Assembly (NCBI GenBank): GCA_039934875.1
Contig: JBDTLH010000355.1
Span: 1 to 8,437, forward strand
Origin: JBDTLH01 sp039934875
GTDB taxonomy: Bacteria; Acidobacteriota; Terriglobia; Terriglobales; Acidobacteriaceae
Length of the DNA stretch: 8,437 bases
Reading direction: 5' to 3'
In this document: piece by piece, positions 1-7,198 of the stretch
Position numbering within the stretch: position 1 is the stretch's first letter
Layout of the letters: each line of letters starts with the position of its first letter
The notes under the pieces: generated by a model
Seen by the model: only the letters and a program-made list of their open reading frames with translations
Database searches by the model: none
What the model was told of the DNA's origin: nothing
Program-made: the position numbers and the translations under genes

Positions 1-66
1 CAATACTTTCAACAAACCTTCAACGCCGAGATTCGCACCGTCCTCGACCAACAGAAGAAGCCGTAA
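1..66 (+). CDS. 3' end of an unidentified protein gene
   Basis: The first 66 bases form an open frame from the window edge to a TAA stop. It encodes 21 C-terminal residues that begin QYFQQTFNAE and end DQQKKP. The tail is polar, rich in Gln and Lys, and shows no recognisable motif, so no function can be given. It is taken as coding because the frame is open to the edge and the stop lies only 8 bases before a strong hairpin that could terminate transcription. The next gene converges on it from the other strand. The gene body lies outside the window. Confidence 0.5.
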   Translation, partial: QYFQQTFNAEIRTVLDQQKKP

Positions 67-96
67 AAAACGGAGGGTCGGCGCCCCCGCCGACCC
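65..96. terminator. Hairpin terminator shared by convergent genes
   Basis: GGGTCGGC (75-82) and GCCGACCC (89-96) form a perfect 8-bp GC-rich stem with a 6-base loop. On the minus strand the stem is followed by TCCG and then six T (70-65), the form expected of an intrinsic terminator. It starts 29 bases after the stop of the CAT-like permease. On the plus strand the following sequence is ATTTCATT, which is weaker but could still end the plus-strand gene that stops at 66. The convergent position supports a shared terminator. Confidence 0.75.
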
Positions 97-125
97 ATTT
101 CATTCCCTCAGTGTGCTGCAGCAAC

Positions 126-1670
126 CTACCTCTTCGCCGCTACCGCCTCTTGCGTCAACATCTTCTGCACTTTACTATGCCGAACGCTGTAGCCAAAGTA
201 GATGAAGAGTCCCAGAATCAGCCATCCGAATGCCACCTCCCAGGTCAACCACGGCAGCTTGACCATCAAGTAAACCGCGGAGATCATCCCCAGGATCGGC
301 ACCGCGGGAACAAACGGCGTCTTGAACGGACGCGCCAGGTCTGGGTTCCTCCGGCGCAGTATCCAGGTCCCGGCGCACACGATCGTGAACGCCAGGAGCG
401 TGCCAATATTCACCAGCGCGGCCAGCTTATCGATGGGCAGAAATGCCGGAAAGAACGCAACTATTATGCCCACCACAATGTTCGAGATCCACGGCGTGCG
501 AAATTTGGGATGGATAGCGCTTGCCCAGGGCCAGAGTAGCCCGTCCCGCGACATCGAGAAGAAGACGCGTGACTGGCCGAGGAGCATGACCAGCATGACG
601 GTCCCGAGGCCAAACACCGCCCCCACCTTTACCAGGAAGCTGCCCCATGCAATACCGATTGAGTCAATGCCCTTGGCCAGCGGATCTGCAACATTCAAAG
701 TGGTGTAACTGACCAGTCCGGTGAGCGTCCCCGAGACCAGAACATAAAGAATGGTGCAGATCACCAGCGATCCGAGGATGCCAATCGGCATATCGCGTTG
801 CGGGTTCTTCGCCTCCTGCGCCGCCGTCGAGACCGCGTCGAACCCTATATAAGCAAAGAAGACGGAGGCCGCGCCTGCCGCGATTCCGCTCCAGCCAAAT
901 TCTTTGCCTTGCGCCGGCGGAATGAAGGGCGTCCAGTTGGCATGCGCCTGCGCCGGGTGGTGCAGGATGTAGTTGATGCCCAGCACCAGAAAAATGCCGA
1001 CCACTGCGAGTTTCACCATCACGATCGCGGAGTTCAGGTTGGCCGACTCCTTGATTCCGATCACCAGCACCGTGGTAACCGCCAGAATGGCAAGAAACGC
1101 CACCAGGTTGAAGAGCGCGGTCACATGGGGCAGTCCCGCCGTGCTGACCCCCATCGGCAGTGTCATCCCGGGCATCCAGCGGTTTGCATATAGGTAAAGA
1201 TCAGTGCCCGGCGTCGCGGTGAATTGCGGCGGAATGTGAATACCAAAATCCTGCAACAGGCTGTTCAGATATCCCGACCATCCGGAGGCCACCGTAGCCG
1301 CGCCGAAGGCATATTCGAGCACCAGGTCCCAGCCGATTATCCAGGCGACCAACTCGCCCAGCGTGGCATAGCCATAGGTATATGCGGAGCCGGCTATCGG
1401 AATAAGGGCGGCAAACTCGGCGTAACACAATCCGGCAAAAGCGCAGGTTATCCCGGCGAGCACAAAGCTCAGGGTCACCGCGGGCCCGGCATGGATCGCC
1501 GCCGCCTGTCCGGTAAGCACGAATATGCCGGCGCCGATGATGGCGCCGATACCCAGCGTGATCAGGTTCACCGGACCGAGCGCCCGCCTTAAACCGCCGT
1601 TCTCTTCGCCTTCTCCTTGCGCCTCGTGAAGAAGCAGGTTGAGCGGCTTGATTGCCATGATTTTGGCCAT
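126..1670 (-). CDS. APC-superfamily amino-acid permease, CAT/YfnA-like
   Basis: This is a 514-residue integral membrane transporter of the amino acid-polyamine-organocation superfamily. The first membrane helix carries the classic unwound motif, IGAIIGAGIF (about 41-50). It is followed by CYAEFAALIPIAGSAYTYGY (82-101) and GIKES (205-209). FFAYIGFDAVSTAAQEAKNP (271-290) leads into QRDMPIGI. These pieces match the cationic amino-acid transporter branch (CAT, eukaryotic SLC7-like, bacterial YfnA). About 12-14 hydrophobic helices are visible, and the protein ends in a basic tail. The family exchanges or imports amino acids across the inner membrane by secondary transport; the actual substrate cannot be read from the sequence. 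The ATG at 1670 is chosen over the ATG at 1655 because GAGGAGA lies 10 bases before it. The gene is last in its unit, 25 bases after the LAT-like permease, and ends at a hairpin terminator. Confidence 0.93.
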   Translation of the reverse strand: MAKIMAIKPLNLLLHEAQGEGEENGGLRRALGPVNLITLGIGAIIGAGIFVLTGQAAAIHAGPAVTLSFVLAGITCAFAGLCYAEFAALIPIAGSAYTYGYATLGELVAWIIGWDLVLEYAFGAATVASGWSGYLNSLLQDFGIHIPPQFTATPGTDLYLYANRWMPGMTLPMGVSTAGLPHVTALFNLVAFLAILAVTTVLVIGIKESANLNSAIVMVKLAVVGIFLVLGINYILHHPAQAHANWTPFIPPAQGKEFGWSGIAAGAASVFFAYIGFDAVSTAAQEAKNPQRDMPIGILGSLVICTILYVLVSGTLTGLVSYTTLNVADPLAKGIDSIGIAWGSFLVKVGAVFGLGTVMLVMLLGQSRVFFSMSRDGLLWPWASAIHPKFRTPWISNIVVGIIVAFFPAFLPIDKLAALVNIGTLLAFTIVCAGTWILRRRNPDLARPFKTPFVPAVPILGMISAVYLMVKLPWLTWEVAFGWLILGLFIYFGYSVRHSKVQKMLTQEAVAAKR

Positions 1671-1680
1671 GCCAGAATTG

Positions 1681-1687
1681 TCTCCTC
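1681..1687 (-). promoter_or_regulatory. Shine-Dalgarno site of the CAT-like permease
   Basis: GAGGAGA on the minus strand ends 10 bases before the ATG at 1670 and 25 bases before the next in-frame ATG at 1655. It therefore selects the upstream start. It lies inside the 25-base gap after the preceding permease gene, so the second permease has its own ribosome binding site within the operon. Confidence 0.7.
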
Positions 1688-1695
1688 GAATATAT

Positions 1696-3252
1696 TTAGG
1701 TGGCGAGTCTCGCCTTCGCCCTCGCCGTGCGCGACCACAGCATATAAACCGGAATCCCCAAAATTACCAGGATCAATCCCGGCCAGGTGTACTGTGGCTT
1801 GTAACGCAACAATACAACATCCACGAATATCGCCATCACTAAATAAAGCCCCGGCACCACCGGATAGCCAATCGCGCGATAAGGCCGGGGAGCGTCCGGG
1901 CGCTTAAAGCGCAGGATGAACACCGCAAGTATCGAAAATATGTAAAACAACACCGACGCAAAGATGATGTAATCCAGCAGTTGGCTATAGGTGCCGGAGA
2001 GACAAAGCAGGCAACACCAGATGCCTTGCATGATCAGGGCTGCGGCCGGGGTGCGGTATTTGGGATGCAGCTTGCTCGCGCTCTTGAAGAACAACCCGTC
2101 TTTCGCCATCGCGTAATAGAGCCGCGCGCCCCCGAGGATCAGTCCATTGTCGCAACCGAAGGTGGAGATCATGATCGCGAACGCCATCAGCGCCGCGCCC
2201 ACTCCGGGGAAGATCGTCTGCATGAACTCGGTGGCTACGCGGTCTTCTGGCGCGAACTGGATGCCGTGGCCGATGATGGTCGCGGCGTTCGCAGCCCCAT
2301 GCAGCGGCAGCACCATCAGATACGCAAAGTTCGCCAGCACGTAAAGCAGGATGACTGTTCCGGTGCCAAGCGCCAGCGAAAGCGGCAGATTGCGTTGCGG
2401 GTTCCGCACCTCGCCGGCAGTGAAGCTGACGACATACCACGCATCCGCGGAAAAAAGCGAACCTACCTGCGCCACGCCAACGATGGTGAGAATGCCGACC
2501 ATCGCCGTCCCGCCGGGCGATTGCACTGCAAACAGAGAGCTCCAGTGGACATTCTGCCAGAAGTTGCCGAAATTGGCCGCGATGGCCGCGTGATTGCGTC
2601 CGATGGTGAAACCGAGCACGACGATCCCCAGCAGCGCCGCCGTCTTGGCGATCGTGAAAATGTTCTGCACCATCGCCCCGGTCTTTACTCCGGTTATGTT
2701 GATGGCGGTGAGCAGCACGATCACCAGAATCGCAATCAGGTTCGCCGTGTTCAGCCCCACATCCATATTGCCGAAGGATACCGGGCCCGCCTTGAGCACG
2801 CCGATGTGCCCCATGTGCCATATCCAGCGTGTGCCGGAGACCCAGGGAACCAGCACCCCCAGGAACTTCCCGAACGCGACCCCGACGGCGGCGATGGTCC
2901 CGCACCCGATCACCAGAAAGTACGTCCAGCCATAAAGAAAGCCCCACATCGGGCTCATGGCCTCGCGCAAATAAATATATTGCCCGCCCGCGGTGGGCAT
3001 CATGGCCGCGAGCTCGGCGTACGAGAGCGCGCCTGCGATGGTCATCACGCCGGTCACCAGCCATGCCGCAATCAGCAGCGCCGGCGAACCCACCAGGCGC
3101 GCGATATCCGCCGACACGATGAAGATGCCGCTGCCGATCATGCAGCCGATCACCAGCGTCGTCGCACTCATCAGCCCCAGTCCTTTTACGAACTGCGGAT
3201 CATGGCTCTCTCCGGCGGGCATTTGGGCTAGAGGTGCAGGTTTAGTGGTCAC
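1696..3252 (-). CDS. APC-superfamily amino-acid permease, LAT-like
   Basis: This is a 518-residue multi-spanning permease of the amino acid-polyamine-organocation superfamily, different in branch from its neighbour. Helix 1 holds IGCMIGSGIFIV (35-46). SYAELAAMMPTAGGQYIYLREA follows from about 77; the YLREA ending is typical of LAT-like and serine/threonine-exchanger-like permeases. The helix-6 region contains SADAWYVVSFTAGEVRNPQR near 268-287, then NLPLSLALG. About 12 hydrophobic segments can be counted. It probably imports or exchanges an amino acid; the substrate is not determinable. The start is a GTG at 3252, only 18 bases after the thiE stop, with an in-frame stop four codons upstream. 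No convincing Shine-Dalgarno precedes it, so translation may depend on coupling to thiE. An internal ATG at 3222 is the alternative start, also without a clear ribosome site. Confidence 0.92.
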   Translation of the reverse strand: MTTKPAPLAQMPAGESHDPQFVKGLGLMSATTLVIGCMIGSGIFIVSADIARLVGSPALLIAAWLVTGVMTIAGALSYAELAAMMPTAGGQYIYLREAMSPMWGFLYGWTYFLVIGCGTIAAVGVAFGKFLGVLVPWVSGTRWIWHMGHIGVLKAGPVSFGNMDVGLNTANLIAILVIVLLTAINITGVKTGAMVQNIFTIAKTAALLGIVVLGFTIGRNHAAIAANFGNFWQNVHWSSLFAVQSPGGTAMVGILTIVGVAQVGSLFSADAWYVVSFTAGEVRNPQRNLPLSLALGTGTVILLYVLANFAYLMVLPLHGAANAATIIGHGIQFAPEDRVATEFMQTIFPGVGAALMAFAIMISTFGCDNGLILGGARLYYAMAKDGLFFKSASKLHPKYRTPAAALIMQGIWCCLLCLSGTYSQLLDYIIFASVLFYIFSILAVFILRFKRPDAPRPYRAIGYPVVPGLYLVMAIFVDVVLLRYKPQYTWPGLILVILGIPVYMLWSRTARAKARLAT

Positions 3253-3270
3253 AGAGGGCTGTTAAGAGTT

Positions 3271-3906
3271 TTACCGCAAAATTGAATGGAAGTCTGCAAT
3301 TGATTTTATAGGTGCTTGAAAAAGTTCGCGAATCACCGCCACCGAGTCCGCCCCCGCATCTATTACCGCTCGGCAGTTGCGGCGGTCGATGCCCCCAATT
3401 GCCACCAGAGGTTTCTTGGTCAGCTTGCGAATTGCCGCCAGCCGCGCCAATCCGACCTCAGGGTCGGGATGGAGCTTGGAAGCGGTAGTGAAAATCGGGC
3501 CGATCGCGAGATAGTTCGCATCCGTCCCATCCGCGGCTTCGATTTGCCCTTCATTGTGACAGGAGATGCCGATAACTCTCTCGCTGCCAACCACCACCCG
3601 CGCACCGCCGGGACTAAGGTCCTCCTGGCCCAAATGCACTCCATCGAACTGCGCGGCGAGACAAATATCCGCGCGATCGTTCATGATCAGCGTCGTCTGC
3701 TCTCGCCGCTCATAAGCATAGGCCAGCCGCACCATCTCCCGCGCATCGCTCAACATCTGCCGCGCGTCGCCCGATTTATTACGATATTGCAACAAAGTCA
3801 CGCCGGATTCCAGCCATAGCCTGATCATCGCAGCAAGCTCTTCGCGCGTAGAGACGAAGGCGCGGTCGAGAATGGGATAGAGGCGGGGCAGCGGACCACT
3901 AAACAT
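3271..3906 (-). CDS. thiE: Thiamine-phosphate synthase ThiE
   Basis: ThiE is a cytoplasmic TIM-barrel enzyme that joins hydroxymethylpyrimidine diphosphate to the thiazole phosphate, giving thiamine phosphate. Family blocks appear in order (numbering from the ATG at 3906): LYPILD near the start, LLQYRNK (38-44), LIMNDRAD (73-80), DGVHLGQEDL (88-97), GISCHN (113-118), GPIFTTASK (136-144, the usual GPIFPTxTK loop), IGGI (160-163) and GADSVAVI near the end. From 3906 the protein is 211 residues, the normal family length, and overlaps the preceding toxin-like gene by 8 bases. Longer starts exist at 3942 (ATG) and 3948 (TTG) but add a non-conserved leader and deepen the overlap to 44-50 bases. None has a strong Shine-Dalgarno. 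No other thiamine-biosynthesis gene and no TPP riboswitch is visible nearby. The function is secure; the start is not. Confidence 0.92.
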   Translation of the reverse strand: MFSGPLPRLYPILDRAFVSTREELAAMIRLWLESGVTLLQYRNKSGDARQMLSDAREMVRLAYAYERREQTTLIMNDRADICLAAQFDGVHLGQEDLSPGGARVVVGSERVIGISCHNEGQIEAADGTDANYLAIGPIFTTASKLHPDPEVGLARLAAIRKLTKKPLVAIGGIDRRNCRAVIDAGADSVAVIRELFQAPIKSIADFHSILR

Positions 3907-4261
3907 TTGGCTCTGGTCTGCGTATTCGAACGTGCTGCTCATCCACAATAACCAGGTTGCCCATTATTTCTTCCACCGGGACCGCCAACAAAAACCGTTG
4001 CAGCAATCCGAGAACTGAATCGAAGGTCGTGTCGGACGGCCTTAAGCGTATAACTCCCGCATGAGATCCGACAGGAAAATTCCTGACGTCCGCGAAGTCT
4101 TGATCAAGAGTAATGATGACCAAACCGCGTTCTAATGCGAACAGCAATATCTCTGAATCGGGCTTACCCGCAAGCCGATATTCGATAATATGCTGGACAG
4201 AAATATCAAGCGGCAATGGCCGCGGCGATAAGTTCTCATCCAATAAAAACCGGAGAGTCAA
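3899..4261 (-). CDS. DUF5615-type PIN-like protein, probable toxin
   Basis: This 120-residue protein resembles the DUF5615/Mut7-C PIN-like family, often the toxin half of modules paired with DUF433 proteins. The N-terminus FLLDENLSP supplies the conserved acidic pair D8-E9. A second acidic group is KPDSEIL (D35, E37). The third is the strand and loop ending VIITLDQDFADV, with D53 and D55. GVIRLRP follows at about 69. These acidic residues would line a metal-dependent nuclease site as in PIN domains; RNase activity is inferred from the fold, not shown. The start is a TTG at 4261 whose TTGA overlaps the TGA stop of the DUF433 gene, so the two are translationally coupled. Its 3' end overlaps thiE. 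All expected acidic residues are present and there is no frameshift, so it appears intact. Confidence 0.82.
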   Translation of the reverse strand: MTLRFLLDENLSPRPLPLDISVQHIIEYRLAGKPDSEILLFALERGLVIITLDQDFADVRNFPVGSHAGVIRLRPSDTTFDSVLGLLQRFLLAVPVEEIMGNLVIVDEQHVRIRRPEPNV

Positions 4262-4482
4262 GCGAATATGACTCTGGTCTCATTCACAAGTTCGGTTGCG
4301 AATTGCAAAGCAGCTACCACATCTTCGCGTGTGAGCGTGGGATAATCCGCCAGCACATCATCAATGTTATAGCCGCCCTCGAACATACCAAGTATGTTCG
4401 TCACCATTATGCGCGTGCCTTTGATTACAGGCTTTCCGTGGCAGATTGCGGGATTTGTTTCAATGCGGTTGGTGTATTCCAT
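4258..4482 (-). CDS. DUF433 protein, probable antitoxin
   Basis: This 74-residue protein matches the DUF433 family over nearly its full length: NPAICHGKPVIKGTRIMV (10-27), an amphipathic stretch LGMFEGGYNIDDVLADYPTL (31-50), then TREDVVAALQFATE. DUF433 proteins have a small winged-helix or helix-turn-helix-like fold and commonly sit directly before a DUF5615 PIN-like gene, as here, acting as presumed antitoxins that bind the partner and may autoregulate the operator. The ATG at 4482 is supported by GAGG four bases upstream and by a TATAAT box a further 14 bases up. The TGA stop overlaps the next start by 4 bases. The antitoxin-first order fits tight type II toxin-antitoxin regulation. The role is inferred from family and pairing. 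Confidence 0.85.
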   Translation of the reverse strand: MEYTNRIETNPAICHGKPVIKGTRIMVTNILGMFEGGYNIDDVLADYPTLTREDVVAALQFATELVNETRVIFA

Positions 4483-4506
4483 AACACCTCAACAAATCAA
4501 ATTATA
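4483..4506 (-). promoter_or_regulatory. Candidate promoter -10 and ribosome site for the DUF433-led operon
   Basis: On the minus strand, a perfect TATAAT (plus positions 4501-4506) lies 18 bases before the DUF433 ATG, with TTGAGGTG in between providing a Shine-Dalgarno. The leader would be only about 10 bases long. No good -35 hexamer is seen at 16-18 bases spacing (GCCTGA is the closest at 17). It may therefore be a weak or activator-dependent promoter. No operator palindrome is obvious. Confidence 0.45.
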
Positions 4507-4601
4507 TCAATGCTGCCGCCGCTTCAGGCTGCGCATTCGATGCACTCGAAAACCTAAGGAGACTCTGATTAACTAAATACTTCGAAGGTTTTGGGTTAGG
4601 A

Positions 4602-4660
4602 CCCCCGGCTTCAGCCTGGAGGATAAGTCGCTGAAAGAATTAGGGGCGGCTTTTGCCGCT
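4602..4660. repeat. Pair of small GGC(N4)GCC hairpins between purA and the toxin-antitoxin genes
   Basis: In the 272-base spacer after purA, two short palindromes lie about 27 bases apart. One, at about 4605-4618, reads CCAGGCTGAAGCCGGG on the minus strand (GGC-TGAA-GCC plus flanking pairs). The other is GCGGC-TTTT-GCCGC at 4646-4659. On the minus strand the second is followed by CCCCTAATTCTTT, a poor terminator tail, so it might attenuate or terminate purA transcription. Both look like interspersed intergenic palindromes. Nothing else was recognised in 4507-4754 beyond a 7-bp inverted pair, AAAACCT/AGGTTTT, at 4549-4555 and 4586-4592. Confidence 0.4.
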
Positions 4661-4754
4661 GGGGAATTGGTTCACTAAAAGCATCGCCAAACTCCTGCAA
4701 TATTGCCCATCCCGGCATAGCCACTCCCATCCCTTGCTCTCCCCCGTGTGCTCG

Positions 4755-6101
<1,347 letters not shown>

Positions 6102-6127
6102 CTCCAATATTCTGATTCACGCTGATT

Positions 6128-6220
6128 GTCGAATTGTCGAATTGTAAATTGTCGAATTAACGCGCTGTTTGGGCGAATTTTCAAATTCGACAATTCGACA
6201 ATTTGAAAATTCGACAATTC
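6128..6220. repeat. Inverted array of the octamer GTCGAATT/AATTCGAC
   Basis: The left arm has GTCGAATT at 6128-6135, 6136-6143 and 6151-6158, with a degenerate GTAAATT between the second and third. The right arm has the reverse complement AATTCGAC at 6184-6191, 6192-6199 and 6208-6215, with a degenerate AATTTGAA between and a partial AATTC at 6216-6220. The arms can pair over about 29 bases with one bulge, enclosing a loop of about 25-33 bases. The array fills most of the divergent purA-mutM spacer, so it overlaps where promoters for both genes should be. It could be an intergenic repeat, a regulator-binding array, or both. Confidence 0.85.
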
Positions 6221-6231
6221 TCCACCAATTT

Positions 6232-6237
6232 TATACT
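6232..6237 (+). promoter_or_regulatory. Candidate -10 box for mutM
   Basis: TATACT lies 16 bases before the mutM ATG. The nearest -35-like hexamer is TCGACA at 6211-6216, inside the last octamer copy, with a short 15-base spacer. If real, the array supplies the -35 element. The evidence is weak because the spacing is not ideal and the leader would be very short. Confidence 0.3.
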
Positions 6238-6253
6238 GTCAGCAGAAGCCGCC

Positions 6254-7075
6254 ATGCCCGAACTCCCCGAAGTCGAAACTGTCGCTCGCACGCTCGCCAA
6301 ATCCATCACCGGAGACACCATCGACCACCTCTGGCTGGGCGAAAAGCCCGAACCCCTCAAATCTCCCGCCCACGAAATCGCCGCCACCGTCGAAGGCACA
6401 AAAATCACCTCCGTCCATCGCGTCGGCAAACAAATCGCGATTGATCTAGAAAAGCCCGGCGCCGAAGGCGAGCGACGCCAATTCATCATCCACCTCGGCA
6501 TGAGCGGACGCCTGCTCGTCACCACCCGCGACGCCGAGGTCCCCAAACACACCCATGCCATCGCCACCCTTCGCTCCGGACGCGAGCTGCGCTTCACCGA
6601 CCCCCGCCGCTTCGGACGCCTCTCCGTCCATCGCGCACCCACCCCGTTCACCGGCCCCGGCGCCGAACCCCTCACCATCCCGCTCGATGATTTCATCCGC
6701 CTCTTCCACACGCGCAAAACGCCCATCAAAGCCGCCCTGCTCAACCAGAAACTCCTCCACGGGATCGGCAACATCTACGCCGACGAATCCCTCTTCCTCG
6801 CCGGTATCCGTCCCCGCAAATCCGCCACCAAACTCACCCGCGCCGAACTCTCCCGCCTTCACGCATCTATCAAGCAGGTCCTGCGCGAGGCCATCAAGCT
6901 CGGCGGCTCCTCCGTCTCCGACTACGTGGACGCCGACGGCAACAAAGGCTTCTTCCAGCTCCGCCATAACGTCTATCTCCGCACCGCACAGCCCTGCAAC
7001 GTCTGCGGAACCCCCATCAAACGCATCACCCTCGCCGGACGCGGCACCCACTACTGCCCAAAGTGCCAGAAATGA
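6254..7075 (+). CDS. mutM: Formamidopyrimidine-DNA glycosylase MutM (Fpg)
   Basis: This bifunctional base-excision repair enzyme removes 8-oxoguanine and formamidopyrimidines and cleaves the abasic site by beta/delta-elimination. The start at 6254 is fixed by biology: MPELPEVETVAR places the catalytic Pro2 and Glu3 after Met removal, so an in-frame TTG at 6203 is not used. Length is 273 residues, normal for Fpg. Lys59 in VGKQ corresponds to the family's conserved Lys57. HLGMSGRL (80-87) carries the strand-intercalating Met, and DPRRFG (116-121) supplies the Arg and Phe wedge. KAALLNQKLLHGIGNIYADE (159-178) is the helix-two-turn-helix with the conserved Asn173. A C-terminal zinc finger uses Cys248, Cys251, Cys268 and Cys271, with DNA-contacting Arg263. 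All key residues are intact. It stands alone between two octamer arrays and diverges from purA. Confidence 0.96.
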   Translation: MPELPEVETVARTLAKSITGDTIDHLWLGEKPEPLKSPAHEIAATVEGTKITSVHRVGKQIAIDLEKPGAEGERRQFIIHLGMSGRLLVTTRDAEVPKHTHAIATLRSGRELRFTDPRRFGRLSVHRAPTPFTGPGAEPLTIPLDDFIRLFHTRKTPIKAALLNQKLLHGIGNIYADESLFLAGIRPRKSATKLTRAELSRLHASIKQVLREAIKLGGSSVSDYVDADGNKGFFQLRHNVYLRTAQPCNVCGTPIKRITLAGRGTHYCPKCQK

Positions 7076-7117
7076 CTCTGTGACTGGTATTTGTGATTCA
7101 TGAACCGGATACACTAC

Positions 7118-7181
7118 ATTGTCGAATTGCCAAATTGTCGAAATGTTTGAATTCGACAATTCGACAATTCGACGATTCAAC
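7118..7181. repeat. Second inverted array of the same octamer, before the ROK gene
   Basis: The left arm is GTCGAATT (7121-7128), degenerate GCCAAATT (7129-7136) and GTCGAAAT (7137-7144). After a 5-base loop, the right arm has three perfect tandem AATTCGAC copies (7150-7157, 7158-7165, 7166-7173) and a degenerate GATTCAAC to 7181. The arms can fold into a hairpin of about 24-28 bp with a few mismatches. The array begins 42 bases after the mutM stop and ends 17 bases before the ROK start. No T-tract follows, so it is not a standard intrinsic terminator. The rest of the 123-base spacer shows no clear promoter. Confidence 0.85.
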
Positions 7182-7198
7182 AGTTTAGGCAAGGTCCC

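Noticed and set aside
1981..3231. 416-codon open frame on the plus strand opposite the LAT-like permease
   Set aside because: It is rich in Arg, His, Asp and Gln with no motif, as expected for the antisense of a GC-rich membrane-protein gene; the minus-strand frame has clear APC motifs throughout.
3949..4754. TPP riboswitch controlling thiE
   Set aside because: Neither the CTGAGA-type core nor the conserved thi-box 3' segment is seen on the minus strand upstream of thiE; the region is coding or holds small hairpins.
6203..6253. N-terminal extension of mutM from a TTG at 6203
   Set aside because: It would place residues before the catalytic proline of MPELPEVE, destroying the active site, and its codons come from the repeat array.
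7091..7115. Promoter for the ROK gene with TACACT at 7110-7115
   Set aside because: The only -35-like hexamer nearby (TTGTGA, 7091-7096) is 13 bases away, too short to be convincing.
6128..7181. CRISPR array
   Set aside because: The units are 8 bp, adjacent and inverted about a centre, without unique spacers or cas genes.
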